Positions 1 through 10,829 of a stretch of 64,000 nucleotides of DNA are shown here, piece after piece. Location: NCBI GenBank assembly GCA_037176725.1, contig JAZBRS010000013.1, positions 6,699,001 to 6,763,000 on the forward strand, given 5' to 3'. Position numbers and translations under genes: made by a program. The stretch is from Posidonia oceanica. Its lineage: Eukaryota > Streptophyta > Magnoliopsida > Alismatales > Posidoniaceae. Numbering within the stretch: position 1 is the stretch's first letter; every line of letters begins with the position of its first letter. The notes beneath the pieces were generated by a model. That model had not been told where the DNA came from. It worked only from the letters and a program-made list of their open reading frames with translations, and did no database searches.

Positions 1-511
1 TATGCCACACATTTTGAATATGTTGCTCCTAATGCATTAGATCTTGACAATATTGTATAGCAGAATTATGTTGCGAACTTGAGTCTTTTCTGATATGTCC
101 CAAGAAAGCACATTTCTCTCCACTGACCTTGTTCAAATTTGAAAATCCTTGAATCGTGAATGCAGTTGCACCAAAACGAACATTAGTGCTATTTCTGCTA
201 AAGACAAAACATGGAAGACAAAATGCTGCATTCTTTGATGGTGAGTACTCCAACCAAGATGGAAATAACTTGTACCAATTGGGATTGAATCTCCAACAAT
301 TCTTACCAGAACATGTTAGTGGGTATTCAGGAAGTATTGGTTGGTATGGACGAAGCATGATATAAGCACGACGAATGTCATCGCGTTGATCCACAGGATA
401 ATCCCAAATCTGAGGGTGTAGTTCAGGATCACGTGGAAGAGATTTAAGATCCACTCTATCACTATCAGGTTCAATCCTGGGGGAGCACGGACAGCGGGAC
501 AAGGTCGCCAA
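1..511 (-). pseudogene. hAT-type transposase, N-terminal TTF zinc-finger fragment
   Basis: The minus strand encodes the N-terminal part of a TTF-type zinc finger / hAT-like transposase (the ZMYM1-like, DUF4371-associated plant family). Diagnostic pieces are IWDYPVDQRDDIRRAYI, the FPSWLEYSPSKNAAFCLPC block holding the Cys pair, and the FLGHIRKDSSSQHNSA end of the finger. A TAG stop at 29-31 interrupts the frame. The same frame continues beyond it with QHI, as expected for the family, to the window edge, so this is a nonsense mutation and not the true C-terminus. The catalytic core would lie left of the window. The real start is unclear, because family similarity begins near position 445 and upstream codons run into GC-rich sequence. 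Confidence 0.8.
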
Positions 512-1030
512 GCGGAGAGCAGGTCGTGCGGACTAGGGGGAGCACGGACAGGGGCGGTCGGGCGGAGCAGGTCATGCCACTCGTGCGGACTGCGGAGGGC
601 CGAGCGGAGGACTAGGGGGAGCACCGGAGCACGGGCAGGGACGGAGCAGGTTGTGACCGTGCGGACTGTGGATTACGGAGGGCCGAGCGGAGGGGGAGGA
701 CCAGAGGAGGAAGAAGGAGAGCTTGTGGCCATCAAGCTGTGGGAGGGATGGAGGGAGGAGCGATGGAGGATTTGGACTTTGGAGAAAGAATTTAGAGAAT
801 TGGGGCATCGATGGGTGCGTATCAGGTATATGTTTTGTGATATTTTTTTAAATGGTATGTTTTATGAATTTGCATAATAGTTTTAAAATTAAAAAAAAAT
901 TAAGGGTGGACAATTTACATTATCTTTCAATATTTACACTTTATCAATATATACATATAATAGAGATTTTTAGAAACAAGGGTTGGCAGCTACCCCCCTG
1001 CAACACCATCCACCCCCCCGCGCCCCCCCG
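480..1030. other. GC-rich low-complexity segment, no gene seen
   Basis: Positions about 480-800 are strongly G-rich on the plus strand with imperfect repeats of GGGGGAGCACGGAC. Positions 840-960 are AT-rich. Short ORFs here look like composition artefacts. The segment leads into the poly-C tract. Confidence 0.4.
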
Positions 1031-1060
1031 CCCCCCCCCCCCCCCCCCCCCCCCCCCCCG
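1007..1060. repeat. Poly-C tract with an uninterrupted run of 29 C
   Basis: A C-rich run ends in 29 consecutive cytosines (1031-1059), preceded by C7 and short CG interruptions. It is a mononucleotide microsatellite whose exact length is probably assembly-dependent. Confidence 0.9.
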
Positions 1061-1485
1061 ATCTATGGGAGCTAGTACTCTTTAGATTTTTCCATGGAGC
1101 TACTACAGTTGAGACTCTTTGACATTGGGAGCTGGGAGCCAAGGTAAATAAACACTACCATAGACTCATTCAAAAATATGAAGGGTGATTTTACCAAATT
1201 GAGATGCAGAAGTGGACAACCCATTGGAAACAAACGTAGATTGAAGTCCACAGCATAAAATATGAGATTCGGAACCATGGAAATCGCTTACAAAAGGAAA
1301 AGAAATGGAAAAGTGAGGGGCCATAGATCTTACAAAGCATAGAAAGAAAAGAAGATAAAATAATGACAAGTTAGAGGCCATAAATTTTACAAAGTGCAAA
1401 AAGAAGAAAAGAAACCTACCAATGAATTCATTGCAATGTCACCAAAGAAGAAGACGACATTGACAGAGTGCATTCCAACCATCAG

Positions 1486-2742
1486 CTGCCATAGTAAGTA
1501 ATCTTTATTTGTCATCGTAGTACAATAGCATTCTAAATAATTTTTTTATGAAAAATCTATCAAGGGTAGGAAGTATCTAATTATATTACTAACATAAAAA
1601 TGTATCTAAGGTGGTGAATCTTGGACTATAATTTCATCGACAATGGATTCTTTAAAAGGCTTAAAGAGATGAGATATCCATAAAACTGAAGATCTTGCAT
1701 TTTTGTAGGCATAAGAATGTTATGCATTTAGACTTCTGGTTATGAAATATTTACCTGAAAATGAGCAAAATCTTTGACCAATCAACTAAATCTACAAAAA
1801 CTTTTCTGAAAGTATAAAATTGGAGAACTTAATTCACAACACATATCCAACTTAACTTTTGATGTTCTTATGCCAAATAAGCAAATGCTCACCAAATTCA
1901 ATTTGTAATCTCTTATTGCTAGAAAAGGGACGATGATTAGCTAGAAGACGCAATCAGTTAGCACCACAGTACCTGCATTTGTCTGTGGACAGTAGTAAAT
2001 TAAGACAAATAAGCTAGCTTAAGTGGAGCATGTAAGTTCTTACAGCATTTAACAAATGTTAAGAAGAGATATTGACTCATGCAAATACAAAAAGTTTTTT
2101 GCAACCTATGTATGGAAATCTGTTGTTTTATGTTAATTGCCTTTTTTTCAAATAAAGATTGTTTTCTTTCCTGAATTAGAAAGGTTTTAAAGCATATAAA
2201 AATTGTTGCTGTAAGGTCCAGAGTCATTATCATGGCCAATTTTGGTTTTCTTAGACTTACAAGACACTCTGATATCAAAAAAAATAATTTGATGAACTTG
2301 GATCCAAATGAAATATTTGTAATGTGATATTAAGATTAAATGATTTTGATGATGATGGTTATTTGCAGATTTCTACTCCAAAGTGCTTCATTGTTATGTA
2401 ATTTTTCCACAATCTTATACCCGCTTCCAAATCATTCATTGTCCCAATGCGCTTAAGTTGAACTCATTATGCTAGTATGGCCAAAGACTTATATAGCTTA
2501 ATTTCTTCTTTTCTCCAAGCGCTTAATCTCACTATGTAAATTTTAAAGCATTGCAAACCTAATCATGTATATGTGATAATCTCGTTATATCTATACCAAT
2601 TATATCATAAAGTGAGGCATCTTATCTTCATTAGTACAGTAAGAAAAAAAATTTCATATTTATAAAGCAACTAAACGAGTTAGTTTGGCTGTACATTAGA
2701 GTCATGGATCGATGTCAAAACATTACTTTTCTCAGGACATAC
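1486..2742. other. AT-rich intron-like sequence, no confident gene
   Basis: This lies between exon pieces of the membrane-protein relic. It is AT-rich with no convincing ORF. A weak resemblance to the missing exon may exist on the minus strand near 2160-2250, but I do not call it. Confidence 0.4.
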
Positions 2743-3802
2743 CTGGTAAACAATCTGAAAGGCATACTCACAAAATCTAGTAGCTTGGCACAATTGGCGC
2801 TTTTCCATGGAATTATGTCCTTGTATATCATCTAATGTACTATTAGAAGTACTATTTCTAGACACCATATTTGTACCTTGTTCTTCATCTAGTCTTGTTT
2901 GGCCAACTCCAACCTCACCCACATTGTTATCAGATTGATAACAACCATAGATTGATAGCAGGGAACCAAGCTGTAGAGAAACATATACAAGCCACAAGCA
3001 ACTTATAACTTGAATTTTTTTGGAGGCTAAAAACTAAATTACTGATGTGTACGTTTTAATTAACCACAAGTGTATGGCGTACAAGGTAGCACATCGGCAA
3101 GTATGGGTTGATCCTATAGAGAAAAGAGTTTCAAAGACAAAGATTAACTATTAATTATTAAAAGGGGTTGGGAGAGTTGATGTTTAGAAGCCAAAACTAG
3201 ACTATCATGATGCAATCGAATTAATTAAAACCTAGGGTTTCGAATCCATTCATGTGAAGTCAAGAATACATGATTAAATATACTCTATCTCTTGTTTTAG
3301 ATCTCAATATTTGATTAAATGATTATTACCCTAACAAGCATACACTATATGCAATGCATCATAGAATATCTAGTAAGGAATAAAAATACATATAGCCAAA
3401 TAAATCAAATGATATATGATAGATCCGAGATTATACACATAACTCCTAATTCATTCTTCCCTAAGCATAGGCTAAAAAGATTAATTCAATATTAGCCTAT
3501 CAAAGTTTATCGAATGATGAGCGATTTATGCAATACACATCTGGTCTACATAATCATAGTGTAGACACTCCATTTTGACAACTGGTCGTTGGTTGATCTC
3601 TCTGGAGGCTTGCTCGGATCGTGGCATGGCAGAACCAACCTAAACCCTAATCCATACCAAAACCTCAAACTTACCCAAACCCTAGCCTAGACCTAAATCC
3701 CACCTAAACACCACCTAAGCCTATCCAATCCTAAGCCTAAGCCTTAACCTAAGCCAACTCCTAAGAAAATCCATAGGAAAACCCCTAAAACACCTCTGGG
3801 AC

Positions 3803-3889
3803 ATTAGATGTTGCTTAGACCAGCGTCCTATGTTGGACGCTGCCTGTGCCAATGTCCTACGTTAGACGCAACTCAGGTGAGTGTCCAAC
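3803..3889. repeat. Dyad-module cluster, GTTGGACGC dialect, three 29-bp units
   Basis: Units at 3803-3831, 3832-3860 and 3861-3889. Each is a 9-bp left arm (GTTGGACGC or variant), about 10 variable bases, and a 10-bp right arm (AGCGTCCTAT or variant). Confidence 0.8.
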
Positions 3890-5049
3890 GCGCCGGCCGC
3901 AGCAGCGCCTTTGGCCCAAGCACCGCCGCATCCACGGCCGTCCTCCGCGAGCTCCACCGCTCCCTGTGGACTGCCCCGCCACCTGGCTTGCCTCAGGAAC
4001 CGGTCCCTCTCGCTAGAGCCGCCCGTACAGCCACCACCACTGGCCACTTACTACCTATCCCCTCCGCCACTTACTACCGCTGCTCACCGTCGCCTCTCTG
4101 ACAGGAGGAAGACTTCCGCGACCGCCTGCCACCCTGCACCACTTACTCCCACTTACTACTCATCCCCTCTGGCCTGACGACAACCTCCTGCCACCGTCCT
4201 TCTTGCACAAACCTCACCGACAAAACCAAGAACCCAACATCTTCCACCGATACAACACCCACGGCTGAAAAAAAACCAGAGCTCCAGCGAATCCCCAGCC
4301 TTCCCAAGTGATCTAGAGAGCTCCCCTTGTGCGAGAGAAACCTCCTCGTGTGTTTCCCCTGCCTTCAGGCCACTCATTCGAGCTCGCCGTCCGTCGCCAT
4401 CCGTCAACTCCGACCGGCCACACACACCAACTCCGGGCTACACACAGGTAATTTTCTCTTACCCATAGCTTAGGTGTGCTTGTTGTAGTGGAGTGGATCG
4501 ATTTCTACACTTAGTTCGCACTGCACACTCCTTTCTTGCTTGCTCGCCGGAGTCCGATGATGGGTTCGCTGCCCGCACAAGGCCGCCAGCCTGTGAGTGC
4601 GTGGCAACCCCCATCTCGGACCCCATGGCTTGCTTGAGGTCTCGGGAAGCTTCCCCACCCTCTTCCTCCTCCGTTCAACTCGTCAGGTCCCATTCTTGAG
4701 CTCCCAGCGGTCTCAACGGCCGGTGACGCGAGCGGCCGCTGCCGATCATCGTTGGAGGTGGGGGAAGGGACGCAGGCCATTTCCTCTCTTCCTCATTGAG
4801 TTCCCTACTCCTCCCTCATCCTTTTGAAGCTTCACAGTCGAGCTTCAGGGCTCTCCGACCTCCTAGATGGCCGGAAATGCCATGAACGCCAGCAGCAAGA
4901 GTGAGGAGGTGGGTGGAGCAATCTACACACCCATTTCATGTTTTAAATATATGATTGTGTTCGTTTTTACTTACTCTTGCTTACTAGGTAGTTATTTTTC
5001 AGTTTTCAATTGATTTGGATGCTGGATCATGCTTGGAAGCACCCCGACC

Positions 5050-5984
5050 TATAAGACGCAGGAACTGGTGTGTATTACGTTAGACGCACCCTTTCCCAGC
5101 GTCCTACGCCCTGCTTGTTCTTTTGATGTTTTTTATTTCCTTTTGCAAGTGGGATCAATGTTTTATGATATCTGATGCTTGGTGTGTGTTCTTATCATGG
5201 ATTCATGCATGCCTAGTTAGATTTCATGCTAATCTTGCTTGGTTTTCATTACTTTTTTCAAAACAACATCCTTGAGTGTAAGACGCGGGATGTTGTGCGT
5301 CTTATGTAAGACGTGCCCTGTCCCAGTGTCTTATGCCTTAGTTTCCCTTTTAATTTGTTTTCATCAGCAAATATGATTTGAATGGTCCTCTGTGGTTTAA
5401 TATGCTGCATGTGTTCTCATGAGCCTTTGATATCATGTTTTACATCACATGTTAATTTTTTATTGGGATTCTTCTCCCCTTTTTAAAAGGATAGCTTTCC
5501 TGGGCGTTGGACGTTAAGGATCCCAGTGTCCTATGTAAGGCATAGTGGATTTCAGCGTCCTACACCTCAGAGTCTTATTGTCCACTGTTGGCACTTAAAA
5601 TCCTTTTAGAATGCTTGTTTGAGTTATAAATGCATGCCAGGTTGTTGATTCCTTTCCAGTTGCTCTCTGATTTCCATGTTTCTTTGGTCCTTGCATGCAT
5701 GCCAGTTTTTTTACAAGATCTGTGCTCTCGATGTTGGATGCTATGAACACCTGCATCTTATGTAAGACGTAGGGTCTGTAGCGTTTAACATCCTGAGTCT
5801 GCAGCATCCAGATTTCATGCTTGCTTCTCGTTTCTGTACTCTGATTGTTATTTCTTTGGTTATCTAGCTTAGTTTATTTATCCACAGCTTTCATGTGGCA
5901 TTAAAATCCCTGTTTTCCAAAATATGCATGTTTTCAATAGATTTTTGCCCACTGTGTTGGACGTAGAGTGTTCCAGCGTCCAAC
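5050..5984. repeat. Five dyad-module clusters at about 228-bp spacing
   Basis: Two-unit clusters begin at 5050, 5278, 5506 and 5733, and one unit at 5956, giving steps of 228, 228, 227 and 223. Units are 28-29 bp with arms such as GTAAGACGC...GCGTCTTAT, GTTGGACGT...AGTGTCCTAT and GTTGGACGT...AGCGTCCAAC. The roughly 170 bp between clusters do not look obviously alike, while the modules remain recognisable. Confidence 0.82.
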
Positions 5985-7639
5985 GTTTTAAAACTTACTG
6001 CACTCTGTTTTCGAGCGTGGTTTTCGACTCGAACGTCGTTTTCACCTTTGGTCGCTTCCACGTGCATGTTCCAGCATCTAGGCATGTGGTTTGATATTAG
6101 TTTTCCAGTTTTACGCCTTGGTTTTGTTTCCCGGGCCTGTTTTATCACCACATCATGCTATTTTATGCTTTAATTAGTCGTTTTGGCATGGTTTTCACTA
6201 AGCTTAGCATGTTTTACTAATACATGTTGCATGCCATCTCCTTTCATTGCATGGTTTTCCTCCGACGTTTTGTTTCGCACCTGCATTGCATCTAGGGCGA
6301 TGATGCTTACTGTTTGGACTTCTTTAGAACCGTGGTACGCCCGGTTTAGATACCAATAGCACCGTTGAGCACATAGATCGCATGTTTTGTTTTCCCTCAT
6401 GCGTCATGGCATCTTAAGCATGTAATTAAGCATATTAAAGCATTCATAGCATGTCATAGCATTCGTCGCCTACGGACGTACAGCTAATGGCAAGCATTGC
6501 CGACATTCCTGCATATGCAAGCGAAAAGCCTAGAAAGACTGATTCCGGGCGTATGGGGGTGCCTAATACCTTCCTCATGCGTAACAGGAGTTATTACCCT
6601 TTCTTTGGCCTGTAATGACCATTATACCCTTATCCTAGGCACGAGTCATATTTTTGCATAACATTGCACGCATTTGTATGTTTTTCATGCTTTCTTTGGT
6701 TTTTCTCATCTTTCGATTTAATAGACTAGGTGGCGACTCTGTTTTTGCTTTATCCTTTGTTTTCTTCGTCGTTTTCCGATGTTTTCGAGTCAAGTGTCCT
6801 TCCTCGGATCCACCATTGGCCGTGACCTCTCATTGATCGGTGTGCGCGAGCTCTGGCAGCGCGCATCGCTTCGCCGGGATGGTTACACATAGCAACAGAG
6901 CATAAGAGAAAGAAAAACAAAACTTAATCATAACATCTCAATTCACATGAACTTTATTTCAACCCTAGAACTAAAAACTTAGCAACTTATGAAGATGACA
7001 GAAAATAAAAACTAAAATAAATGACATAATTGAAGAGAAAAACAATTTTATTGATAGAACCTAAGATTACAAATAGAGAAACACTTGAAGTTCTTCCACA
7101 GTAGAAGAGAGAGAGTCTAAGCCTACAAGCTGGAAGATGATCTCATAGATCTACAACATGGGTTCTTTTATAGACTTACACAAGCTTCCTTACGTAGATA
7201 CAAATCCGATTTCAACATTTGAATTCTAATTTCAATTACAAGATATTTTCAACTGAAGATCGTAACGATTAAAAATTGGGTCAAAAATATCCTCTTCTAG
7301 TGCCTAGGAGGCGCCATGTGTGCATCTGAATGCCTGGGAGGCATCCACGTCAGCCGATATTTCTTTTGACTTGTTCCATCATTACCTGATATTTATCCAA
7401 GTATGGACGCACGTGGAAAATGTGAATTTGACTTCTCAACGTAGTTCCATAGTTTTTCATGCAAAATTCGTTTCTTTTTTGACATATTTATTCTTTTTCC
7501 CTTCTTTTTCTAAATTCTTTCTAAGTCTGCAGGTTCCTGCAAAATTTATACAAAACACCTCGAGAAGCATTATTTATATACATTAATCAATAAATATGTA
7601 AAATATGTATGAATTATGAGTTAATCAATTACCCATCAT

Positions 7640-7750
7640 ATATGGAAGAAGAAGCTATGATATATATTTTACAGTATTACATGCAAATAAGAACTTTTGG
7701 TTTTTGTATAATGAAAAGAGAATAAGCTAGAGTGCCTAGATAAAGAAAAG
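7640..7750. other. Intron-like AT-rich flank
   Basis: Short AT-rich sequence between the solo LTR duplication and exon piece 2 of the membrane-protein relic. Nothing else is seen. Confidence 0.35.
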
Positions 7751-8801
7751 CATACCCCAAAGTAGACGATAACTAGCATAAATGTCCACCTGATTGAAAC
7801 AAGAAAGATTGTTACTTTGTCAATGAAACACTGACAATTAAATGGAAAAATGAAAAAATATAATTCATACTAAGATTAGATGCCATCTAAGGAGAATTTC
7901 AATCATGAATTCAACAAATTCCACTGCAAAAGCAGTAAAGTTCGACAATATCCATGATCAATGAGTAGCAGAAACATGATTATATTTTTACATGGCAAGT
8001 AATATAACATAAAATGGATGTATAAATATCTAATTCATATGAAGCAAGGACATTGTGAAATTCAAGTAATTCAGCTTATTGAGTGTAGTAGTAAAATGTA
8101 CTTTTTCCTGATTGATCATGTAGAATACAAGCAGAACGGTAAGTAAAGCGAATGCTACGATCTGAAAGGCAAGCAACCAAACCAAATGGATTTGCTTAAG
8201 GCAAGGCCTCCAGCATTCATCCTCATAGAAAGTTTCTTCAATCTCTTGCTGTCCTTTTGCATTGTCCTTTTCTTCTGAAACTTCAAACTTTAGTATCATC
8301 AGGGATGCTCCTATAATTGTGAGCAAGACCCGTGTATCACATAGTTAGACTCTCTAGCTCCACCAGTAGTCTAGTGTTGTGGTTTCCCTAGTGACTGGTT
8401 GCCAAGAATCCTTGGACTCTTAATGGCAAAGCAATGAAAAAAAAAATTCCAGTTGGACTAAACTTTTCTCGTTTCATTACCAATATGACTTGAAAGGAGA
8501 AAAATGCTAAACAAACAAATCCCCCAAGTCACCTCAACTTGCAGCAATGGACTGCTAAATCTTTTTAAAGCAATAACCATTCAACCAGAAATATATATAT
8601 TTTTATAATTATTCAAGGGTATTTTAGGGAGGAAAAGAGAGGAAAAACCAGTACTACGAAGACAGACATTGAATAAAAGGGATTTCCCGTTTTTGTACAT
8701 TATTATCCTACAGATCCAGATTGCTCCTTTAAGTTACATGTTTGCTGGAATTTATGCATATCTGCATGTCAATGCTCTGCTAAAACCATTGATTGGAACA
8801 G

Positions 8802-8918
8802 GCAAGAGAATGTGCTTGGCGTATAGGGCAGACAAAGGATGTAATAGTCTATAAACTGATAACACCAGGAACTATAGAAGAAAAGGTATACCACCAACAA
8901 ATCTACAAGCATTATTAT
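8802..8918 (+). pseudogene. CSB/ERCC6-like SNF2 helicase, single exon fragment
   Basis: After an intron-like GGAACAG acceptor at 8801, the plus strand encodes [19 protein letters not shown] and then [18 protein letters not shown]. This is the C-terminal helicase motif VI region of the plant CSB/CHR8 (ERCC6) branch of SNF2 ATPases, where RAWRIGQ carries the ATP-contacting arginine and [15 protein letters not shown] is a branch hallmark. One arginine of the usual ARERAWRIGQ is a cysteine here. Beyond KH the match weakens and runs into purine-rich sequence. No other helicase exon is visible on either strand, so I read this as a captured or orphaned exon and not a gene. The CACTA end lies 0.8 kb downstream. 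Confidence 0.8.
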
Positions 8919-8984
8919 CTAGTGACAAACTACAAAATCAATGAGCCAAACCACAAAATAAAAAAGGCTAAGATGAAAAGTACC

Positions 8985-9335
8985 AAATCCGGAGGAGAAC
9001 CGAAGAGAGAGGAGGAGGGTGGAGGGAGAATCGAAGAGAGAGGAGGAGGGCGGTAGGAGAACCTGAAGAGCACATGGGCGTAGAGAGGAGGGCGGAGGGA
9101 GAACCAAAGGAGGAGGAGCAAGTCCGGGTGCAGAGGAAGGCGCAGGAGGGTGGAGGGAGAACCGGAAGAGCACACGGGCGCAGGGAGGAGGGCAGAGGAA
9201 GAACCAAAGGAGGAGGAGCAAGTCGGGCATAGGAGGGTGGAGGGAGAACCAGAGGAGGAGCGGGATAGGTTTTGGGGGTAGAGGAAGGGACGAAGAAAAC
9301 TGGTTTTGGAAGGAGGAAGGGTCGTAGCAAATAAA
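8985..9335. repeat. G/A-rich tandem repeat, about 100-bp period
   Basis: Purine-rich sequence with at least two copies of a roughly 100-bp unit: GAAGAGCACA words at 9065 and 9165, each followed by AACCAAAGGAGGAGGAGCAAG. The proline/serine-rich minus-strand ORFs here are composition artefacts. Confidence 0.7.
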
Positions 9336-9339
9336 AGAG

Positions 9340-9712
9340 AGGAAATAAAACTGGTGGCTAAAATTTTAAGGTTTTAATCTTAGCCATGGTCAAATGCATG
9401 GTGAAACCCGTGGCTAATATAAAATAAATCAAGAATTAACATAACCACGAAACTTAATCCGTGGCTAATCCCATGTCCACTTTATAATATTTAAGCAAAA
9501 ATAAGTTGCCATTGAGATAAAAATTTTAACCACGGATATTTCATAGTTAGCCACGGCATGTGACCGTGGCTAAATAATATTTTGATTTATTGTTTAAAAC
9601 TTATGTATCCGTGGCTATTCCCGTGGCTATTCCATGGTTAAACATATCAATTAGCCATGGATTTATGATCGGTGGCTAAAATCAGTGGCTAAAGTCCTGT
9701 TTTCTTGTAGTG
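9340..9712. mobile_element. CACTA (En/Spm) transposon terminus with subterminal repeats
   Basis: Read on the minus strand, the segment begins at 9712 with CACTACAAGAAAACAGGAC, the canonical CACTA terminal inverted repeat. The inner 360 bp carry at least eight GTGGCTAA/TTAGCCAC words in both orientations, the usual subterminal transposase-binding architecture. The element extends to the left of 9712. The opposite terminus was not found and may lie left of the window or be lost. The 3 bp after the end are ATG. No CACTA transposase is visible. Confidence 0.82.
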
Positions 9713-9715
9713 ATG

Positions 9716-10568
9716 TTGGGTTTTCCCTATGTTGTGCGAACCCTAACAATTTGCATGTTGTCGGGTATATGTTTTATATGACCAAACTGCCTAAACACTT
9801 GATTTGGCATATGTCTAGTGATACACATGAAGCATACAAACCAAGTATGTGAACGTCGTATGACAGATGACTCATAAAAGACTAATGGTAATTGGTCCAT
9901 CACCTCCGCATCATATGGCTTCCATATAACATGTTATCACAAAATATAAATTTTTAGAATTAATTAATTAATTAATTAATTAAACCACATAATTTACCTG
10001 ATTCTCTATTGCATGTCCAACTACTCCTATAAAATTCCATGAATGAAGATCTCACATTTATTTTCCATGATCTTCGAATATTCCATCTACAACCCAAAAC
10101 GCCTAGAGGATCAACTGGGAAAGAAGAAGGCAATCTTTGACATGCACCAACATATTTAGGCTCTTGCAACATAATTAATCTGAAGCCGTGTGGCATCTTC
10201 TAGGATCAACATGACCTGCTGTTGCAACCATCTGAGAGTAACAAATCCCTTATGTCCTGTATTCTCTGGCATAGACCCAAAAGCTCGAGGCGTAAACTGT
10301 ACTAGCCTAGATCTTGAGTGCCACTAATTGCCCATCCATCAATACACAATCTAGAAATCACAATAACATCCTCTAATGTTGTCATGTCTGAGATGGAATG
10401 TATGTGTCTCGAACACCATCTCTCAATCATAATACTCAACAAAGACCAAGCCAATGACACTAAGTTAAGGATTGCCAAATGTACCCTAAAGGGACTAGAG
10501 GGGAGGAGAAGAAGCATGCAGAACACAATACTTTCCATCTCAGTCCCTAGGGCCTCACAATCTATCAA
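9716..10568 (-). pseudogene. Plant mobile domain (PMD) protein pseudogene, MAIN/PP7L-type
   Basis: The minus strand encodes separated pieces of a plant mobile domain. MIERWCSRHIHSISDMTTLEDV then CIDGWAISG (about 10440-10330) matches the ERW.PETHTFH...TLEDV...GLPIDG core. A distal block near 9930-9730 reads through VFRQFGHIKHIPDN, matching the RVMRQFG...IPD motif. The pieces are in different frames and an AT-rich stretch with an ATTA repeat (9960-9980) lies between them, perhaps an intron. PMD proteins occur both as host silencing factors (MAIN, MAIL1, PP7L) and as cargo of plant transposons. The relic abuts the CACTA end, which probably inserted into it. Confidence 0.68.
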
Positions 10569-10740
10569 CTTTTTGCAACATATATACTCTTACTGAAGTA
10601 GCATCATACATTGCTGAAGGTGGATTGGATTAGTCCATTTAAACACTAGTTTCGATTGATACCTTGTAAGTGCAACACTATAATCGATTACGTGTTTGAA
10701 GAAAAATCAAAAGGATTGAAGGCTGGTCAATGTTGTGGAA

Positions 10741-10826
10741 AAACCTCTAGAAGAAAATAGTTTTGGGAAAAAACTTTGAGAAGAAAATAGTTTTGGGAAA
10801 AAACTTTGAGAAGAAAATAGTATTGG
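10741..10826. repeat. 30-bp tandem repeat
   Basis: About 2.7 copies of a 30-bp unit containing GTTTTGGGAAAAAACTTTG and AGAAGAAAATA. Confidence 0.85.
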
Positions 10827-10829
10827 ATG

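Larger units (their letters stand above)
3560..6887 (+). mobile_element. Ogre/Tat-like solo LTR 1 (3.33 kb)
   Basis: Starts TGTAGACACTCCATTTTGAC and ends GGTTACA, with a perfect CATAG target duplication (3555-3559 and 6888-6892). Its right half matches three other LTRs here: the TAGACTAGGTGGCGACTC block at 6723, the GGGGGTGCCTAATACC block near 6555, and the GGCACGAGTCATAT block near 6638. The long LTR and TGTAGACACCC start suggest the Ogre/Tat lineage by inference, since no internal region is attached. The left third is GC-rich and holds only chance ORFs. Twelve dyad modules lie inside. Confidence 0.88.
3043..7627. mobile_element. Solo LTR (about 1.25 kb), split by a second LTR
   Basis: It starts TGATGTGTACG and ends GAGTTAATCA, and is flanked by a perfect ATTAC duplication (3038-3042 and 7628-7632). 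Removing the nested LTR at 3560-6887 and one copy of its duplication leaves about 1.25 kb with no coding region. The start resembles a common plant LTR type with a fixed sentence about relay of GCAAGTGT/GGTTGATCC. Near its right end, two related words 30 bp apart (GTGCCTAGGAGGCGCC at 7300 and ATGCCTGGGAGGCATCC at 7330) are themselves inverted repeats. It sits in an intron of the membrane-protein relic. Confidence 0.8.
1195..8290 (-). pseudogene. Decayed plant multi-pass transmembrane protein gene (At1g70505/At3g27770-like family)
   Basis: Five exon-like pieces on the minus strand follow the order of an uncharacterised plant membrane-protein family as I remember it. (1) About 8080-8290: ECWRPCLKQIHLVWLLAFQ followed by a membrane segment. 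(2) 7756-7789: WTFMLVIVYFG, with a CAG acceptor and GTATGC donor. (3) 2743-2970: LGSLLSIYGCYQ to CEYAFQIVYQ, with a TTTCTCTACAG acceptor and GTATGT donor. (4) 1420-1485: MHSVNVVFFFGDIAMNSL, with a GTAGGT donor. (5) 1195-1286: RFPWFRISYF to FQWVVHFC. Pieces 2 and 3 join in phase, exactly where family members read through. Damage: a frameshift before FYYYT in piece 1, and ATAAGC where its GTAAGC donor should be. The exon expected between pieces 3 and 4 was not found with confidence. The intron at 2971-7755 holds two nested LTRs. Function is unknown. The family assignment is from memory and needs a protein search. Confidence 0.66.

Noticed and set aside
2000..2278. Minus-strand ORF as an exon of the membrane-protein relic
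   Set aside because: The weak resemblance to the missing exon was not backed by convincing splice sites.
8669..8801. ORF upstream of the helicase exon
   Set aside because: It reads through an apparent intron before the GGAACAG acceptor, with no helicase similarity.
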